Positions 41,264-51,641 of a stretch of 64,000 nt of DNA are shown here, in pieces. Location of the stretch: the NCBI GenBank assembly GCA_963920705.1, contig CAWUCO010000227.1:62001-126000 (forward strand), read 5' to 3'. Source of the DNA: Odiellus spinosus (lineage: Eukaryota > Arthropoda > Arachnida > Opiliones > Phalangiidae). The notes below the pieces were generated by a model. It did no database searches. It was not told the DNA's origin and saw only the letters and a program-made list of their open reading frames with translations. Numbering within the stretch: position 1 is the first letter of the stretch; every line of letters begins with the position of its first letter. The translations under genes and the position numbers were made by a program.

Positions 41264-42564
41264 ATTACGTGTTATTTGTAATTTTTTTAATATTGTAATA
41301 AAAACCATTCTTATAATTATTTATTTATTAAGACAACGCCGTGTTTAATTAAAGGGAACATCGGTGCTAAAAATGCAGTATCTTTTGAATTTATTTTTGG
41401 AATCATTTCGCGAAAAAAGGTATTCGGTAATTTTAGACAACTTTTTTGGTAGAAGCCGCTACTGTCGTCTTTGAAACCGCGTCCGCGTCAAAAGTACGCG
41501 TCATGGAATGATGAAAACTAGCTGAAAGGGTCCGCGACTATTCAATCTTGACATTAGATACTTAACTTCGTCGCTAAAAATTCCATAGCAAACGAGATCT
41601 AAGATTTCCTAAAAAGCGTTCAGAATTAGGCGACACTACCCTATATTATTTCAGCCTCGTTTAACAAGTGCTGACCTCAAAAAGTCGTTTTGAATCGTTT
41701 TTGGGGCGCTAAGCGACCTTATAGGCATCAATCGCCTGCCTATTTGTCAAATAATGGTATATTACAAGCGCTATTGAAAGCTGAAATAATGTGAATGCTC
41801 CGAATTTATATTTGCTTATATATAAATTATACCAAACTTCAGAAATTAATTTAAATACCAAAATGTGCTTTTTATAAAATTCTTTATTAAGTTTTTTGGC
41901 ATGGTAATTCCAACAATAAATTCAAGAGCTGTTCCATTTTTAGCTAGACTTCCCCCTTTAACTTATACAAAAAAAAACTTTTTCTTTACGCTTCAAGAAA
42001 CTATACTTACAGTTTAGAATTTCAAGCCCGTGAAGGGTTAGAAACTACCAATAAACGGTCTAAGAAACTATAAAATTATAGTTTTAATATATAATAGGTG
42101 TAAAACATTACGTAGATATTCCGCCTATCTAAACTTTGAATAATGTAGAAGCCAATCTGTAGTACAATCCACTTTTGGGAATGTTAACTTTTTGCACATC
42201 CGCTTTAGCCTTATTTTAAACACTCTCACGGGTTCTTTCCTCGTTAACTACTTTTACATTCGTATTTAGACGGTATACCGTGATAATATTCACTTTAGCA
42301 TGAACCTACCTTAGCTCGTTGCATTACAATATTGAATTGCTAATCAAAGAAATGGCCATGGAAGGAGGAACAATAAATTAAAGCTGGAGAACGTAATCAC
42401 AGTTTCTCAAGAACTAAACATTGCAGATTATATCGCACGCTTTAACCGATTTAAATTCGAATTTACGAAAATGGAAAATTACAACTTTCCAATCCGTGAA
42501 TTTGTTGTATAAATTTTCACGAATTTTTTTAAATAAAATATCTCTCGGGTGAGTTTTCCTGTTT

Positions 42565-42690
42565 CAGTAGCACGAATATTTCTTTTCAGAATAAAATCAA
42601 TAACAAACGTTTCTACGAAAATTTCTTCAAAACTAAAAAGCTAATTTTTGAAACGAACGACGAAAGGATCTTTTTCTTTCGATATAGCTA
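42565..42690 (+). repeat. Dispersed repeat, inverted copy at ~53990-54165
   Basis: Shares CACGAATATTTCTTTTCAG, CGACGAAAGGATCTTTTTC and TTTCGATATAGCT with the other site in reverse complement. Confidence 0.75.
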
Positions 42691-42963
42691 GCTTATTGAG
42701 CCACACTCCCCCCCCCCCAACCAACCAATCTCTTTTACGATACCCGTCTAGAAAACTTACTTTGCATCCCAGCCCATTTTTTTCTAAGCCAATCGTCAAT
42801 ACCTCTCCTCAGCCAGCCTTTTACGTTACCCGAGACTCAAATGTCTGGAAAAAGCTTGTTTTCACCGCCCATTATTTCTAACCCAATCGTCTACCCCTCC
42901 TCGAGACGTTACGCTCCACCCCTTTTTTGCCGCGATTCTTTCTGGCATCGACCTATACAAATA

Positions 42964-42971
42964 GCTATATA
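42964..42971 (+). promoter_or_regulatory. TATA box upstream of the Cys-rich gene
   Basis: CTATATAAG followed about 25 bp later by a CTCAATCC initiator-like word. The ATG of the next ORF is 220 bp downstream. Confidence 0.45.
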
Positions 42972-43191
42972 AGAAAATCCTTAACTCAATCCACAATACA
43001 TTAGGAGAAAAACAAGTTACTAAATATTAGAGTGAAAGCAACAAAAATACGCGAAATATAACCGAGTTACCAAATATCGAACCAATCATACTTCTTAAGT
43101 CGAGCCTAAATAATAAAAAGAAGCGAATTCAGAAAAGAGCTGAAGACAAACCAAAATTTATAAGTTTCGGATCCTTCTATTCAACGTTAAA

Positions 43192-43503
43192 ATGTGTAGC
43201 GAATATCACGCGGACAATCTCGCCGCTAAACGTACAACGAAACAAGTGCCACGAAATAAGGCATTAGAATGCAAGTTCTGCGAAGGGGATTTAGCGAGAG
43301 TACCCGCTCATGCAAAATTATTACTATTTTGTTTCGCGGCAGACTGTACGCATTATAGAAGATGCGTTTTTGTTCAGGAAAAAAAACACTTATCGCGATT
43401 CTACAGCCTATGAGATGACAACTCCTCTCGATGAACGACTCTTTTGCGGCTTTTGCGGACAATTTAAATGCACCGTAAAAACGGTGTGTGAGTGCGTGAA
43501 GTG
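43192..43503 (+). pseudogene. Cys-rich zinc-family gene, frameshifted in A8
   Basis: Frame 1 (43192-43413) holds the N-terminal half: KQVPRNKALECKFCEGDL, then FC-x4-C and RRCVFVQEKK. A shift at the A8 run 43379-43386 moves to the frame that ends at 43503 with the second cluster FCGFCGQFKCTVKTVCEC. Order and spacing match the intact gene 47668-48663 (CxxCEG-L..VP, FC-x4-C, CV..KK, FC-x2-CG-x-FK..VK-x-VC-x-C). Either a true pseudogene or a homopolymer sequencing error. Probably a two-zinc protein of about 104 residues. Confidence 0.65.
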
Positions 43504-43504
43504 A

Positions 43505-46304
43505 TTATTTTAAACTTTAATATATATTTAATATTTCGATAATTAAATTTTTTTCGTTTTATTCTGTTTGTATACACTCCAATAAAAACTATTTTTTTTT
43601 CAAAAGGGTTCAACCTTTATTCCACATATATTATACTCTCAACGATCGTTATCAAGTAACTTTCTCCCAAATCTCTAAACCACTACATTCTCTAAAAATA
43701 AGCCTATCCGTAGGAAAATAAATAAATTTGGTGCATTAAGTGGAGTTTTCTTTATATTTTGACTTTTTCAATTTGAAATACTACAAGAACTCCTCAATCC
43801 AGAGATGTAAAGTTTTAATTATTGCGTTTTAATAGCAAGTTAAATATAAAAATGTAACTCGTAGGATTTAAATTCATATACATGCCATGGGTCCGCTAAT
43901 TAAAAATTCTAAATCTATAATTTACACTCATTTTCCATTCAAATATATAAATTATTTGGCTTTAAAAATGAAGAAGATGATAAACTCCATATGACAAATC
44001 ACACTCCGGGAACCCATTGTGACGCTAAGTGTTAGCACTTTTAGCCAACTAGTCACTTGCGCAAAAAAAAAACATAAATGGGACGGACTCTATCATAGAA
44101 AGTATAGTAATTACTATATTTTCTAACGACTGCAAGCACTCTACCTTGAAGTCTAATCCTGTCATTCGCGCCAAAAAACATTCATTGGATGGAGCGCGTT
44201 CTCCCTACGAGTATATCTCAAAACTTATTCTTATCATTCGTGTTTTTTCACCGGATCAGAAAAAGAAAGGATTTTAAATACAAATCACTGAAATAAAGGA
44301 AACGTTTTAACCCACTGCGTAATACTTCGAAGCTAACAATCCTATCCCGTTAGTGACTATTTGTAAAAAGGTGGGAGAGCTTATTTGGTCTTGGTATCTA
44401 TCTATACACCGGACTGAAACAGTGGATAGATATTGTTTTTTTAGTAGTTTAAATAAAAACGCGAGTTCTAATGAACAATATAGTTTATTTGCGATAAATA
44501 AATTGTCTATAAATTTGACATTTGGTTTTATATACGCAAGTTTAATTTCTTATTTAAATTCTTACCACTATAGCCCTATAGCGACTGTTCTTTATTCTTG
44601 TGAGGTTTAGATCTATTTTTGCTTATATGTATGAAAAAAAAATTAATTCATTCGTTTGTTTACTTAAATCCCGGTGAAAGAAATTAGCGTCTAAGCCGAA
44701 AGTAAGAATAGCCTACCTTTCCTATCGAACGAAAAGTTTGGTTTTTGTTGACACGTAATCCCTCAAAAATAATTAAGGCAAATTTAATGTTTAGGGTCAA
44801 TGGGAGAAAATAGTCCGTTATTTTTTTCTTAAATATTTGCGAAGTAATAAAATCTGTTGTTTTTAAATAAGAAACTAAATCCTGTCAGATTGAGATTATA
44901 AATAATCTTTATGGTTTAAAAGAAAATTTAATTTCTGGTTCGTTTGAAGTAATATCTGTTACTTCAGCCACTTGGAAATGTCCTTCTGGGTCTTTGTTCA
45001 CGAAGACATTTTTGATAAAATATCTATTCCTTCAGTCTTAAATTTTAATATAAACTTCTATATCAACAGTCTTGCCCTTTAAAAGTATTCGTTTATATTT
45101 TAATAATGTCAACGTCACAATCTTCTATATCGCGAGATGTTTTCTTTAAAAATCGTAAAATTTTTAGACGCCCTTTCCCCTAAAAATCTAATTTGAATAA
45201 ACTTTTTTCGTCATTTTTTATGTTAATATATCTACGGGAACCGCAATTAATGCGGCGAAATCTTTACTTTTTTTAAACATTTTTTCAAGTTAAGAGCTAT
45301 CGCAGCTACAGTTAGAAGCAGCCAAAAATCTTTACATTTTTCCCATTGCCGTTTAAACCAAATTAATTAAATCTTTCCATAGATTCTGAGAGTAACTTCT
45401 ACGTAGATTATTAGGAAACTAGGTTTTAAATATTGCATTCAAAGCTATCAGCTAGTTGGAAATTTCATTGGTGCGCAAAATTCTCCCACAAAAATGATAA
45501 TTCCTTCAAAGTATCACCTTATTGATAATAGATTATAAAGAATCCCTTCTCGGTAAATCCGTATTACATTGAGGGCTGCTATTGCTACCAACTTAATTTC
45601 TTTATGCCAAGGTAATCTAGAATTCTAGGCATAGAATATCAACGCTTAACGTTTAGGAAGCACCAAAATCAAATTTATAACAGATTTTTGTATTTTTCTG
45701 TTATTTTTGGATTTTAAAGAATTGTAGGAAACTAAGGACCTATAGAGTAAAGCCCATCCCATAAATATATCCTCAAGACTGCCTCCAACAAATATCAATG
45801 GGATATGAGGTTAAATGGTTACTTGGGATAATTTGTGGAGATCCTTGGAATATTAGTTTGTCCTATCCTGTCCACGACCAATATGGAATATTAGTTTGTC
45901 CTATCCTGTCCACGACCAATATGTAAGTCCTGGGCATGACTATAGAATATGCATTGGGGGTTATTATGATTAAGTTTAAAATTAATGAACTACGACTAGG
46001 GGATGCAACATACTTGTTTTTATATGCACTCGATAGTTTTTTCCTCTACCCATAAACTAAGATAAAATATGTTTAAATTTTTCATAAAAATATTGAATAT
46101 AATATTAATTATTACTCTCGTTTATAGCAAATAATATTCGTTATTCACCTCTGTTTGCTAACTAAACAGATTATAGCCCTTAAGCCTTAACTTACGAAGA
46201 ATAATAATTTTTTATTAAACTGAGTTTCGCTAATTTAGTGATTTTTTGGTTAAAAACCCAAAATTTGTAAACTACAACATTTGAATTTGGCGCTCTTTAA
46301 GTTT
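43505..46304. other. No gene recognised; one 38-bp tandem duplication
   Basis: AT-rich. GGAATATTAGTTTGTCCTAT... (38 bp) is duplicated head to tail at 45847-45884 and 45885-45922. Small ORFs (for example 44353-44610) have no motifs. Confidence 0.5.
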
Positions 46305-46800
46305 CCCGCCAAAAAAAACTCGCACTCATATTTTTTAAAGGGAGAATGCAACCTTACAACAAGTGATTTTTAATCGACTCCATATGGTTTCACCTAGGCA
46401 TGCCACCATGGGTCGGCAAATCCTTCTGAAATTTTACGCACTTGTTAGTGGGGTTAAAAAACTGTAATATCCAGATTTTCACGTGAAATTAATAACTATT
46501 GAATTTTTGTAAAGGCTGTGAGTGAAACCCCACGATTTCAATATCGTCTTTTTTCCAACCCAGACAAACATATAATAACTCGCTTTTTTTTAGGGCTATT
46601 CTCGTGAAATTTTCCACATAAATGCTTTAAAAAACGAGGAATCTGACCGCTATCTCGAAAAATGTCTATCTCTTTCACAACATTAGTTATACATAAATAA
46701 AAATTTAGCGGGGGGTCCCACACCATGACGGGTAGCGTCGAGTGGCCCAACTTTTTTTTTTTAATTTTAACTTTTTTCAAGATCCCAAGGGCATATCTTT
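46305..46800 (+). repeat. ~490-bp direct repeat, second copy 49658-50155
   Basis: Near-identical sequence from GTTTCCCGCCAAAAAAAACTC through AAAGGGAGAATGCAACCT to CAAG(A/T)CCC(A/T)AAGGG. It includes the left end of the 46391-47238 element plus its left flank, so a segment was copied beyond the transposon border. Confidence 0.85.
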
Positions 46801-47238
46801 CATCTTAATTGTGTTTGGTTAAATGTTTCTGTTTCACATTTAACTGGTAACCAAAAAACGAAATTTCAAATTTTGAGAATTTTTAAATTTACTTATTGCG
46901 ATAAAGTTATTTAAAAATTCTAAATAGTTGATGTTTTTTAGGCTTTTTTGGCTTTTTACATATGGAATAACTAAAACGAATTTTGGAGCTGAAGAAACCA
47001 TGTTTAACGGGTAACAATTACTTTCAATTTCTAAATTGGAAGTAATTGATATTTTTTAGGCTTTTAAGTTTTTTGAGACAAGATGGACAAGCCCATAAGT
47101 TTATTTAAGTTTGGAATCCTCCGTGTTCACTTAAGTTTGGAGTCCTCCATGTTTATTAATTATTTGTCATTTAACAAGTGTGTAAAATTTCCGAAGGATC
47201 TGCTTAACCATTGTGCTATGCCTAGGTGAAACCATATG
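46391..47238. mobile_element. Non-autonomous DNA transposon, ~75-bp imperfect inverted ends
   Basis: The left end TGGTTTCACCTAGGCAT and the right end ATGCCTAGGTGAAACCA are inverted. Subterminal ATCCTTC(T/G)GAAATTTTA and CACTTGTTA words also pair. TA flanks both ends, compatible with a TA target duplication. No transposase. Confidence 0.7.
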
Positions 47239-47587
47239 GAATGACCCTATGGTTTAAATAGGGTTTATCCACTAATGGAAAACTTTACGAAGTAGAAATA
47301 AATATGAAAGTTAATCGGAATTCACGGAGAAGTTTCCATTGAAATTTGAAAAAGTTTTATTTGAAAAAAGAAGCTTTGTCATTTGAAATTTGGAAAAGTT
47401 TCAATTGAAAAATGAAAAATTTTCATTTGAAAAAATAAAGTCAACTTCCAACGTTTGCATCATACCACATACGTGGTGTGTCTTTCCTTTGGGCTTGTAT
47501 TTTTTAAGACTCTTAACCAATCACGAGCGTCTACTTGTTTAAGAGCTGGAAGCCTCAATCTCTACGTTAGAGGGTTTAGAAAAATGG

Positions 47588-47597
47588 TATAAAAGGG
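47588..47597 (+). promoter_or_regulatory. TATA box of the intact Cys-rich gene
   Basis: GTATAAAAGGGG, with TCAGTC initiator-like words at about 47658 and the short first exon beginning at 47668. A second TATATAAAGG lies in the intron at about 48213. Confidence 0.6.
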
Positions 47598-47667
47598 GCC
47601 AGTTGACGGAAGATAGTTATCTCTCGTCAACTCGAAGTAAAGCTAGATCAGTCAGTCTTGAAAGAAC

Positions 47668-48663
47668 ATGCCAAGGTAATCCAATCTATATTTATTTGCT
47701 CGTGAACTTGAAATATTATACGTTTATACCCTCTTAGGCTTAGACTAGAGCTCCGAACTTGTACAATTTTTTATTAATTGGATGAAATCAACTAAACTCT
47801 GATGTATCTATATATATATAAGCGACTACGTTTCGGCCTTTTTCATCCCTGTGTTTTTCGCTCTTTTTAACATTTTGTGCAGGGTCCCTTCGGGCCGCCA
47901 CGCGTTCGGTAATTTTAGTATTCTTTAAGAAACACGCCGTCTACGGGTAAAAATTAAATTGGCATCCGTACCGCTTGCATGCAAACTATCACATTTTAAT
48001 ACAATTTCATGGGGCCCGAAGCATATAGATGACGGCGTTTAGCGTGCAAACTATCATAATTTAATATAATTTCATGGGGCCCGAAGTCATTCCTCTTTTG
48101 GATGTTGATGTAGTCGGATTAAATAGAGTTAAATATTTTTAATCACGATATTCTTACCTCTATTTTACAAATATATAGTGTTTTTAATGTTATGCCCAAC
48201 CCTTGCAGTAGTATATAAAGGTCGGTTCACCCCCACTTGGAGCCGTTGGAGCCAGTTGGAGCCCATTGGAGCCGACACCATTTTTTCAAAATTTAATATT
48301 TCTCGATTTAGGGCTAACGTGAAAACTGAGGAGGAAGACGTAAGCATCGCTCTAAAACGAGACGGTTTCACGACCGTGCCACGATCTGCACACCTCTTCT
48401 GTCCTCATTGCGAGGGTGGGCTGAAAGACGTACCCGGTTACGGACAACTGGACTACTTCTGCCATACACGATCATGCCAAAAATTCCGACTCTGCGTGCT
48501 GAGTCAGTCGAAAAAAGTGGTATGGCTCGCCAAGAAAGACACATCCCGCCGATTACTTGATATTCGAAACTTTTGTAGTATCTGCGGGGATTTTAAATAT
48601 CGCGTGAAAGATGTATGTCCATGTTATGAATGGAGTGAAATAAATCCATGCGACACAGAATAA
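47668..48663 (+). CDS. Intact Cys-rich zinc-family protein, two exons (119 aa)
   Basis: Exon 1 (47668-47675, ATGCCAAG, donor GTAATC) joins in frame to exon 2 (48312-48663) after acceptor CGATTTAG, 360 nt in all. The protein has an acidic start (KTEEEDVSIALKRDG). The first cluster is CPHCEGGLKDVPG, FCHTRSC and RLCVLSQSKK. The second is FCSICGDFKYRVKDVCPC, followed by an acidic end. Eight to nine cysteines in two groups suggest two zinc sites. The same layout occurs, broken, at 43192-43503, and a simpler one inside the Polinton (12447-12808, 14189-14402). A frame open through the intron from 48178 is an alternative but lacks the conserved start. Function unknown. Confidence 0.65.
47976..48088. 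repeat. Tandem duplication, ~63-bp spacing
   Basis: TGCAAACTATCA(C/T)A(T/A)TTTAATA(C/T)AATTTCATGGGGCCCGAAG occurs twice in the intron of the Cys-rich gene. Confidence 0.85.
48238..48278 (+). repeat. 10-bp minisatellite (TTGGAGCC-NN) x4
   Basis: TTGGAGCCGT TGGAGCCAGT TGGAGCCCAT TGGAGCCG lies between the internal TATA and the splice acceptor of the Cys-rich gene. Confidence 0.9.
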
Positions 48664-49429
48664 ATTTAAAACTAAAGATATAAACTCTGAATATGTCTCA
48701 GTCTACTTCAAAAACTTGACATTTCTAACTGTATTTAATTATGAAACATACCCATTGACACAAGTTAATATTTCAAATATTTCTAAAAATAAACTATAAA
48801 ATGATTATCGTTTATTCATCACTTCACCCATCGGGTTTCAGGGTATTTTTTTATTGCTAATTCGTTTGTAATTAGCAGATAAAAGTTAAGCCTAAAACCC
48901 TAGTGTACCGTTTTTTAATATAAGCATTGGAAAATTCATATGCTGAATCTAGTGTTAAACCCCTGCGCGTCACTAGAAACGCAGGAAAATTAGAATGTAT
49001 GGTCTTAATTTCAAATTGAAAGTGGACTTAATTGTCAACCGATCGAGGATAAAGTAGTAGATCTAAAGGTGAAGGTTCAATAATTAATAAATTTATTATA
49101 AGAAAGTTACGCGTATTTATAATTTTAAACTTTCCGTGTTAAAAACCCATATAATAAAGTCTGTTTTTGAACCGAAGAACATTCTATGAAATCTTTAACA
49201 ATAAAGTACCATAACTATACCTTTCTCTTTTTTTATACCTAACCTAATCTAACCCGAAACCATATCATATAGAACAAGCCGCTTTCTCACATTTTTCTGG
49301 AAGAACAATTTTTCTTTCAATAATTTTCATTAATTGGATAAAATCTACTAAATTCTGATGCATATTATCTGTTTGATTAAAAATAGACTATTTTTCATTC
49401 GAGTTAACTTATTCGAAGATAAAGTAAAA

Positions 49430-49600
49430 AAGATAACTCGCAGACGACCGAGATTTAAAAATTTGTATCGGACATCACGTCGCGACGTCTGGTGGGTAAG
49501 AGACGAAGTTTTTTGGATTCGATGACGTATTTCGTCTTCTTGTAGGACGCCGACGCCGCAGTGAATACAGTACCTAGACCCCACTAGGGTTGGGTCTCGC
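49430..49600 (-). CDS. Possible zinc-motif exon, low support
   Basis: After an acceptor-like CCCTAG the minus frame reads SRYCIHCGVGVLQEDEIRHR and then a basic stretch. One CxxCG pair and the acceptor are the only support. It could be a remnant of the same Cys-rich family. Confidence 0.25.
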
Positions 49601-49657
49601 TAAAAAGTAGCTCCCGTTCGCCCGACTCTTAAAGAAGGTTACGCATGTTGTAGTGAA

Positions 49658-50155
49658 AGTTTCCCGCCAAAAAAAACTCAAACTCATATTTTTTAAAGGG
49701 AGAATGCAACCTTACAACAAGTGATTTTTAATCGATTCCATATGGTTTCACCTAGGCATGCCACCATGGATCGGCAAATCCTTCTGAAATTTTAAGCACT
49801 TGTTAATGGGGTTAAAAAACTGTAATATCCAGATTTTCACGTGAAATTAATAACTATTGAATTTTTGTAAAGGCTGTGAGTGAAACCCCACGATTTCAAT
49901 ATCGTCTTTTTTTCAGCCCAGACAAACATAATAACAACTCGCTTTTTTTAGGGCTATTCTCGTGAAATTTTCCACATAAATGCTTTAAAAAACGAGGAAT
50001 CTGACCGCTATCTCGAAAAATGTCTATCTCTTTCAAGTTATAAATAAATTAAAATTTAGCGGGGGGGTCCCACACTATGACGAGTAGCTTCGAGTGGCGC
50101 AACTTTTATTTTTTTTTAATTTTAACTTTTCTCAAGACCCTAAGGGTATATCTTG
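49658..50155 (+). repeat. Second copy of the 46305-46800 repeat
   Basis: Lacks the right end of the transposon, so it cannot be a separate complete insertion. Confidence 0.85.
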
Positions 50156-51300
50156 CAACGAATTTTATTGTGAGAGTTGCACTTTAGGCCCATCGCGTTC
50201 CAATTATATTGACTTGGAATAGGCCGCGCTCTTTTAAGTCGAGCTAACCACTATATTTTTTTATCTTTTAAAAATATCCATGGCAAGGGACAATTCTCCT
50301 TTTCTTAGAACTTGTTAAAAGATTCGGCGCTCTCTATAAATCTGCGAAATATTTCCATGTGCTAGGCATTGCCGTTAACCATTCGAGAATATAGTTCTGA
50401 ATGGTAATGGGTGTCTTGGGATTCTCTTCGCTCGGCTCTCTTTTTGAAAATAGTTCAGGAGAGAGGGAAGAACCCAACTATCTGATTGTAATTAAATTGT
50501 TCAGAGAAGCGCCGACGATTTTGTGTATCATATTATTGACATTTATTTATGACCGTTAAATGTTCAGAGCAGTACCGAAGATTTTTGTATTATATTGTTG
50601 ACATTTATATATGACTGTTTTCGTTCGCTTTCTCGTTTATTGTTAAATTGAATTTTAGCTTCCAGATGCCAATTATTATTTAGGGTAGAATTAGGAGATA
50701 CCACTACCAGTGCCATATACCGATAACCAACTTTGGTAATACTAAAAAGATACGTCAGGGGAAAACCAGCCTTGATTGGCAAATACCAACATTAGGTCCC
50801 CTACAATTGGGTGATTCGAATAACCACGTGATCGGAGGTCGAGGGCAAAAAGCCAGAGCGCGAAGGAGTTTGGGACACTGAATGATTATTCAAGTTTACT
50901 GAGGGTTATCCAATGTTTGGAAAACCAAAAACATCGCCGCTAACTTTAGAGAAAAGAGTTAGATAAAAATTCCCAGGAAACGCGAATCAAAAAAGGCCCT
51001 TTATCGAAGGGGTGAAAATCTCCATAGAGGTTGAAGGGAGAATGCAACCTAACAACAAGTTAATCTTTTTCCATCGATCCCTTATTTTTAAAATAGTCCT
51101 AATCCAATAGTGAAAACATTTAGGAACAAATTATCTACCACTCGAAGAAGAACTCTTCTTTGTATCGGGGTTGGAGGGGGGAGGGTTATTAGTGTAAATA
51201 TCTTACTTAGAACGTTATCGTACTTAAACAAAAAGTAGCTAACTTTATTTATGCGCAATTGCGCGACATTTAAATAGGATCCAAAGAAGGTCAAAAACAA
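50156..51300. other. No gene recognised
   Basis: AT-rich. At 51030-51060 GGGAGAATGCAACCTAACAACAAGT repeats the motif seen at about 46343 and 49697. A perfect palindrome GCGCAATTGCGC is at about 51253. Confidence 0.5.
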
Positions 51301-51305
51301 GGAGT

Positions 51306-51641
51306 GTGGCCACGTGGACTAACGACGAGAAATCGTACGTGAGTGCCGCCAGATGGCCACGTGGCCAAGTGACGGGGATCTTCCTCCAAGGAACCGTAAT
51401 CACCGGAACTGCCACCTCGCCCGCCACCTCGACCGCAACTAACACCGCCACCGCGAACGGCACTGCCAGTGAAACCGCCCCACCACCAAACGAGGCCACC
51501 CCTCCGGCATCAACCTCCGCCAATCCATATACCTCTCCGGCGTCGTCGTTGTACAGTCTTAACATAATGGATTTCTCCAATTTTACGATGGAAGGGGTCA
51601 TCGACGACGACGGAGAGGACTATTTAAATTTCGATTTATAA
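51306..51641 (+). CDS. Orphan Thr/Ala/Pro-rich ORF with acidic tail, start unknown
   Basis: GC-rich open frame in AT-rich DNA. About 60 residues of Thr/Ala/Ser/Pro (TATSPATSTATNTATANGT) are followed by an acidic, hydrophobic end (DFSNFTMEGVIDDDGEDYLN). No ATG lies at the start, so it is either a last exon or begins at the internal methionine (MDFSNF). The tail looks like a transcription-activation segment, but that is only a resemblance. AATAAA-like signals follow the stop. No family recognised. Confidence 0.4.
   Translation: MATWTNDEKSYVSAARWPRGQVTGIFLQGTVITGTATSPATSTATNTATANGTASETAPPPNEATPPASTSANPYTSPASSLYSLNIMDFSNFTMEGVIDDDGEDYLNFDL

Larger units (their letters stand above)
39712..42455 (-). 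repeat. Right arm of the long inverted repeat, interrupted
   Basis: 41797-42455 pairs with 29685-30347, and 39712-39776 pairs with 30349-30412. The intervening 39778-41796 (about 2.0 kb) is absent from the left arm, where the two parts are contiguous. Confidence 0.85.

Noticed and set aside
48178..48311. N-terminal extension of the Cys-rich protein through the minisatellite
   Set aside because: The homologous gene at 43192 aligns only after the acceptor at 48310-48311, and the spliced start is in frame with its own TATA box.
11272..51641. Interpretation of the small TATA-driven genes as a polydnavirus-type proviral locus
   Set aside because: No nudivirus-type genes, segment excision motifs or known polydnavirus families are visible.
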